A stretch of 11,618 nt of DNA from AA29 sp041481445 (GTDB lineage Bacteria; Acidobacteriota; Vicinamibacteria; Fen-336), in the NCBI GenBank assembly GCA_041481445.1, contig JBGPBV010000189.1, forward strand, positions 1-11,618, given 5' to 3'. Positions 6,878-11,618 of this stretch are shown here, piece after piece. How positions within the stretch are numbered: the stretch's first letter is position 1; every line of letters begins with the position of its first letter. Below the pieces are notes generated by a model. The model was not told the origin of the DNA. It did not search any database and worked only from the letters and a program-made list of their open reading frames with translations. The translations under genes were made by a program, and so were the position numbers.

Positions 6878-8245
6878 ATGACGCTCTTCCACGTCGCCGT
6901 GACCGGGCGCGACCGGCGGCACCTGACCGCCCTCGGGGCCAAGCTCCGCGTGGTGGTGGTCGGCTACCGCGAAGAGGCTCACGGCATCGTCGTGGACGCC
7001 TACGTGGCGTCCGAGAAGGTCGGGTGGCTCGAGCGGAAGGGCTACGGCGTGACGCTCCTGGAGGCGGTGGACGCGCACGCGCGCGAGCGCCAGGCGGAGG
7101 GGCGCGCGGCCGTGGACGCGCGGCTGAAGCGGGGGCGCTACGGAGACGTCATCTGGGGCGGCGGCTACCTCACCGCCGACGAGGTCGAGAAGGCCATCGC
7201 GCTCGGGGAGAGGAACCACCCCGGTTACTTCGAGCGCATCCCGCTTCCGAACCTGACCTGGGAGAAGCGGCGGTGCCACGCCGTCCGCATCGGCAAGGGG
7301 GGCGGCCGGGGACGCCCCGCGGTGTGCTTCATCGGCGGCGTGCACGGCCGGGAGTGGGGCAGCCCCGACATCCTCGTCTACTTCGCGATGCGGCTCCTCC
7401 GCGCCTACCGCGACCGGAAGGGCATCCGGCTGGGACGGAGCACCTTCACCGCGGCGCAGGTCCGCCGGATCGTGGAGACGATGGATGTCGTCCTCTTCCC
7501 CCAGGTGAACCCCGACGGACGGCGCTTCAGCATGGAGCGCCATCCGATGTGGCGTAAGAACCGCCGGCCGGCGCCACGGGGCCGCGGCGCCCACTGCGTG
7601 GGGGTGGACCTCAACCGGAACTTCCCCTTCCTGTGGCGCTTCGACCGCCACTTCGCCCCGGAGACCGTGCAGAGCTCCTTCAAGCCGGGCGACTACGAGA
7701 CCTACGCCGGCCCCCGCGAGGCCTCCGAGCCCGAGACCCGGAACGTGATCTGGCTGCTGGACCGCTTCCCCCGCATCCGATACCTCATCGACCTGCACTC
7801 CTACGGCGAGACGCTCCTCCATAGCTGGGGAACCGACGACAACCAGTCCGAAGACCCGCAAATGAGCTTCCGGAACCGTGCCTACGACGGCAAGCGGGGC
7901 CTCATCCACGACAACGTCTATCGCGAGCACATGCCGGCGGCGGACGAGAAGGCGGCCGTCGGGATGGGCCGTCACGTCGCCGCCGCCATCCACCGGGTGC
8001 GCGGCCGCAAGTACCTGGTGCAGCAATCGGTCGGCCTGTACCCGACGTCGGCCTCCTCCGACGACTACGCGTACAGCCGCCACCTCGTCGACGGGAGGAA
8101 GGGTAAGATCATCGCCTTCACGATGGAGTGGGGCCGGAGCCGCGCCACCACCCCCTTCCATCCGCCTTACGAGGAGATGCGCAAGGTCATGCGCGAGGTC
8201 ACCGCGGGCCTGCTGGAGTGCTGCCTGCGGGCGAGGCCGGAATGA
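6878..8245 (+). CDS. M14 family zinc carboxypeptidase with carboxypeptidase-B-like specificity pocket
   Basis: This 455-residue metallo-carboxypeptidase removes C-terminal amino acids from peptides. Residues 1 to about 85 form an N-terminal segment resembling the propeptide or leading domain of M14 enzymes, with no signal peptide, so a cytoplasmic location is likely unless the start is further upstream. Zinc ligands are His156 and Glu159 (HGRE) and His307 (LHSYG). Other catalytic equivalents to bovine carboxypeptidase A are Arg226 (MWRKNR, R127), Asn246-Arg247 (LNRN, N144/R145), Tyr388 (Y248) and Glu417 (FTMEWG, E270). By alignment of SASSDDYAY with the CPA segment SGGSIDWSY, Asp395 falls at position 255. 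That residue is Ile in CPA and Asp in CPB, and Asp there selects C-terminal Arg or Lys. The ATG at 6878 begins the homologous protein; the frame is open far upstream only because it is GC-rich. The best Shine-Dalgarno candidate is weak (GGAAG, 6862-6866). The stop overlaps the next start (ATGA). Confidence 0.92.
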   Translation: MTLFHVAVTGRDRRHLTALGAKLRVVVVGYREEAHGIVVDAYVASEKVGWLERKGYGVTLLEAVDAHARERQAEGRAAVDARLKRGRYGDVIWGGGYLTADEVEKAIALGERNHPGYFERIPLPNLTWEKRRCHAVRIGKGGGRGRPAVCFIGGVHGREWGSPDILVYFAMRLLRAYRDRKGIRLGRSTFTAAQVRRIVETMDVVLFPQVNPDGRRFSMERHPMWRKNRRPAPRGRGAHCVGVDLNRNFPFLWRFDRHFAPETVQSSFKPGDYETYAGPREASEPETRNVIWLLDRFPRIRYLIDLHSYGETLLHSWGTDDNQSEDPQMSFRNRAYDGKRGLIHDNVYREHMPAADEKAAVGMGRHVAAAIHRVRGRKYLVQQSVGLYPTSASSDDYAYSRHLVDGRKGKIIAFTMEWGRSRATTPFHPPYEEMRKVMREVTAGLLECCLRARPE

Positions 8246-8934
8246 GCATCCCGACCCCGTCCGCCGTGGTCGCGCCGGAGGACCCGGCCCGGTCCTCGAA
8301 ACGCGTGCTGGACCCGATCGACCGCGTGTCCGAGGTCCTGTTCGGGCTGATCATGGTGCTCACGTTCACCGGCTCGCTGAGCGTGGCCACCGCTGGACAT
8401 GCCGAGGTCCGGGAGATGCTCATCGGCGCTCTCGGATGCAACGTCGCCTGGGGCGTCATCGACGCCCTCTTCTACCTGCTGGGCATCCTCGCCGACAAAG
8501 GGCGCGGCCTGGCCGCCTGGCACGGCGTGCGCGGGGCCGCCGATCCGGAGGAGGGGCGACGGCTCATCGCCCACGCCCTCCCCCCGCTGATCGCGTCCAT
8601 CCTGGATCCGCCGCAGCTCGAGGCGATGCGCCAGGGGCTGGGCCGGCTTCCCGAGCCGCCGGAACGCCCACGCCTGCACTCGGAGGACTGGTGGGGTGCC
8701 CTCGGTGTGTTCCTGCTCGTGGTGGCCTCCACGCTTCCGGTGGTGATTCCCTTCATCCTCATGCACGACGCCCATCGGGCGCTGCGCGTCTCCAACGGCG
8801 TGGCGGTGGCGATGCTGTTCCTGTGCGGGTATGCGACCGGACGCCTGACGCGTTATCACCCCTGGGGGACCGGCCTGGGGATGGTCGTGGTGGGGAGCGT
8901 CCTGGTCGCGATGACCATGGCCCTGGGCGGTTGA
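8242..8934 (+). CDS. VIT1/CCC1-like integral membrane protein (putative metal transporter)
   Basis: This 230-residue membrane protein starts at an ATG overlapping the carboxypeptidase stop by four bases, so its translation is probably coupled. Hydrophobic segments lie at about 30-50 (SEVLFGLIMVLTFTGSLSVA), 58-83, 153-175, 183-200 and 208-229, giving five helices as in VIT1/CCC1 vacuolar iron transporters. A soluble stretch of about 65 residues sits between helices 2 and 3, where VIT1 carries its cytoplasmic metal-binding domain. The pattern S-E-V-x-F-G-L-I at the start of helix 1, GALGCNxAWGxxDA in helix 2, and the repeat of small-residue-rich helices support this family from memory. VIT1-type proteins export Fe2+ or Mn2+ in exchange for protons; whether this protein does so is unproven. 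An uncharacterised membrane protein of unknown role is the alternative. Confidence 0.58.
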   Translation: MSIPTPSAVVAPEDPARSSKRVLDPIDRVSEVLFGLIMVLTFTGSLSVATAGHAEVREMLIGALGCNVAWGVIDALFYLLGILADKGRGLAAWHGVRGAADPEEGRRLIAHALPPLIASILDPPQLEAMRQGLGRLPEPPERPRLHSEDWWGALGVFLLVVASTLPVVIPFILMHDAHRALRVSNGVAVAMLFLCGYATGRLTRYHPWGTGLGMVVVGSVLVAMTMALGG

Positions 8935-8956
8935 TCGCCTCGCGTCACGACACGCG
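8926..8956. terminator. Candidate bidirectional terminator hairpins at convergent gene ends
   Basis: Two short GC-rich inverted repeats sit side by side over the two stop codons: GGCG/CGCC (8926-8929 with 8936-8939, six-base loop) and CGCGT/ACGCG (8941-8945 with 8952-8956, six-base loop). The genes end ten bases apart, so both transcripts must stop near here. Neither stem is followed by a T-tract, so intrinsic termination would be weak, and Rho-dependent termination inside the opposing gene is equally possible. Confidence 0.28.
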
Positions 8957-10039
8957 CGGCGGCAAGACGTAGAGGGTCATCGCGAAGATCAGGTAGACCA
9001 TCAACACCAGCGCCCCCACGAACCAGCTCGAGCGCCCGCTGTTCGTCACGAGCGACGCGGTCATCGTCGCGATGAGCACCATCACCACCGCCCCCGGCCA
9101 GAACTGCAGGGTCATCGGGGAGGGGCCGACGACGTAGCTGAGGAGGACCAGCACCGGCGCCACGAAGAGCGCGATCTGGGACGCGCTTCCCAGCGCGATG
9201 CCCACGCTCAGGTCCAGCCGGTCCTTGCGCGCGCCGGAGAAGGCGGAAGCCATCTCCGCCGCCGCCCCCACCAGCGCCACCACGATGAAGCCCACGAAGG
9301 CGGGGGTCATCCCGAACACCTCCGCCGCCTTCTGCACCGACTCGACGAACACCTCGCTCACCAGGGCCACCAGCACGGTGACGCCGGCCAGGATGGCCAG
9401 GGCCGGACCGATGGGCCAGGGCGCCTCACCCGCGGCCGCGTGCTCGGCCCCGGCGAAGAGCTCACGGTGCGTCTTGAGCGAGAACACCAGGCCGAGGCCG
9501 TAGGCGGCGATGAGCAGCACGGCCAGGCCCACGCTCACCTTCTCCGTGAACCTCGCCCCCGCCATGGAGTCGGCGTCGGCCACCGCCGAGGGCACGAGGA
9601 GCGCGACCGTGGCCAGGAACAGGAGGCCGGCCTGCAGGCGCGCGTTGACCCGGTTGTACTCCTGGACGTGGTACCGGAGGCCGCCGAGCAGGAACGACGC
9701 TCCCAGCATGAACAGCGTGTTGGTGACGATCGCCCCCGCGATCGACGCCTTGACCAGCATGTACTGACCCGCGCGCAGGGCGGCGAACGCGATGACCAGC
9801 TCGGTCAGGTTGCCGAGGGTGGCGTTGAGCAGGCCGCCGACCGCGTCGCCCGTCCGGGCCGCCACCGCCTCGGTGGCGTGGCTCAGCAGCGCGGCCAGGG
9901 GGACGATGGCCAGGATCGACAGCACGAACAGGAGGGTGTGGCTCTCGGGCGCGAGCTTCTGGCCGCCCAGGACCACGGGAACGAAGACGAGCAGCCACAG
10001 CAGCGGATTGCGACGGACCTCGGCGAGCAAGAAGGTCAT
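8945..10039 (-). CDS. cax: Calcium/proton antiporter, CAX (ChaA-like) family
   Basis: This 364-residue inner-membrane cation antiporter would export Ca2+ (or Na+/K+ in ChaA-like members) in exchange for protons. The protein is almost entirely hydrophobic helices, about 10-11 by eye, arranged as two inverted halves. Each half carries the Ca2+/cation antiporter alpha repeat: GNLTEL at 76-81 (Glu80) in the first, and G-A-A-A-E-M with Glu262 followed by G-I-A-L-G-S-A-S-Q-I in the second. A polar loop of about 20 residues (E-L-F-A-G-A-E-H-A-A-A-G-E) separates the halves. The start chosen is the ATG whose first base is 10039, because GGAGGG (CCCTCC on + at 10046-10051) lies six bases upstream. An in-frame ATG at 10066 would add nine residues. 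The frame stays open beyond this into the antisense of aspA, which is not coding. The gene converges on the VIT1-like gene and diverges from aspA. The transported ion is inferred from family only. Confidence 0.87.
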   Translation of the reverse strand: MTFLLAEVRRNPLLWLLVFVPVVLGGQKLAPESHTLLFVLSILAIVPLAALLSHATEAVAARTGDAVGGLLNATLGNLTELVIAFAALRAGQYMLVKASIAGAIVTNTLFMLGASFLLGGLRYHVQEYNRVNARLQAGLLFLATVALLVPSAVADADSMAGARFTEKVSVGLAVLLIAAYGLGLVFSLKTHRELFAGAEHAAAGEAPWPIGPALAILAGVTVLVALVSEVFVESVQKAAEVFGMTPAFVGFIVVALVGAAAEMASAFSGARKDRLDLSVGIALGSASQIALFVAPVLVLLSYVVGPSPMTLQFWPGAVVMVLIATMTASLVTNSGRSSWFVGALVLMVYLIFAMTLYVLPPRVS

Positions 10040-10099
10040 GGGAATCCCTCCGAGCGCGGGCTCCATGGTCGTCGGTGGCGCCGCCCCGCGGAAGTAACA

Positions 10100-10126
10100 G
10101 CAAGGTAACTTACCGTTGCACCTTGC
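10100..10126. repeat. Inverted repeat, candidate operator
   Basis: GCAAGGT at 10100-10106 is the exact reverse complement of ACCTTGC at 10120-10126. Nested in it, GGTAA (10104-10108) and TTACC (10110-10114) form a second palindrome around one C. The two pairings compete. As DNA the element looks like a dimeric regulator site placed to control one or both divergent genes; the regulator is unknown. Confidence 0.45.
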
Positions 10127-10173
10127 AGTTTTCGGATAGCCCCCGCCTCCGAGCCGGAATAAGCTGATCGGCG

Positions 10174-10179
10174 AGGAGG
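10174..10179 (+). promoter_or_regulatory. Shine-Dalgarno of aspA
   Basis: AGGAGG lies four bases before the ATG at 10184 and fixes that start. The spacing is a little short, but the match is perfect. Confidence 0.7.
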
Positions 10180-10183
10180 ACCC

Positions 10184-11590
<1,407 letters not shown>

Positions 11591-11608
11591 GGTTGCGGAT
11601 GGCCAGTT

Positions 11609-11617
11609 AAGGGAGGT
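11609..11617 (+). promoter_or_regulatory. Strong Shine-Dalgarno at window edge, probable next gene
   Basis: AAGGGAGGT, nearly the full anti-16S complement, stands just before the window ends and about 20 bases after the aspA stop. A + strand gene co-transcribed with aspA most likely begins within the next ten or so bases outside the window. Confidence 0.45.
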
Positions 11618-11618
11618 C

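Larger units (their letters stand above)
10040..10183. promoter_or_regulatory. Divergent promoter/regulatory region between cax and aspA
   Basis: This gene-free stretch of 144 bases must carry promoters for both divergent genes. Bases 10091-10140 are clearly richer in A and T than the surroundings, as expected for promoter DNA. No convincing pair of sigma-70 -35 and -10 boxes at standard spacing could be read on either strand; TTGCAC at 10116-10121 is the nearest -35-like hexamer. Confidence 0.55.

Overview
The window is GC-rich, tightly packed bacterial chromosomal DNA from a Gram-negative (diderm) organism. One protein has a signal peptide followed by beta-barrel-like sequence, as expected for an outer membrane. 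The high GC, the gene content and the lack of a close match to any lineage I recognise fit groups such as Acidobacteriota, Myxococcota or related soil/sediment bacteria. That placement is inference only. I see no rRNA, tRNA, CRISPR array, insertion sequence or phage gene. No gene-free stretch exceeds 300 bases; the longest is the roughly 144-base divergent region at 10040-10183.

Left block (1-8934, all + strand, gaps of at most 50 bases): the tail of a GltI-like amino-acid binding protein; a full-length AdiA-type arginine decarboxylase; a carbamate kinase; an AdiC-type arginine/agmatine antiporter broken by a one-base frameshift near 4724-4731; a predicted outer-membrane beta-barrel protein; an M14 zinc carboxypeptidase with a carboxypeptidase-B-like (basic residue) specificity pocket; and a VIT1/CCC1-like membrane protein. 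Spacings of 19, 1, 4, 50, 32 and -4 bases suggest one transcript whose promoter lies upstream of the window.

Right block (8945-11590): a Ca2+/H+ antiporter of the CAX type on the - strand converges on the left block. It diverges from an aspartate ammonia-lyase gene on the + strand. The shared upstream region holds an AT-rich inverted repeat. A strong Shine-Dalgarno sequence at the very end of the window suggests another + strand gene starts just outside.

Working model (inference): the left block is an arginine-handling module. The carboxypeptidase would release C-terminal Arg/Lys from peptides, AdiA would convert arginine to agmatine and CO2 with consumption of a proton, and the AdiC-like carrier would exchange the two. 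The carbamate kinase is the odd member. It belongs to arginine or agmatine deiminase pathways, and neither a deiminase nor a carbamoyltransferase is visible here. The aspartase would feed fumarate and ammonia into central metabolism and is not obviously linked to the left block.
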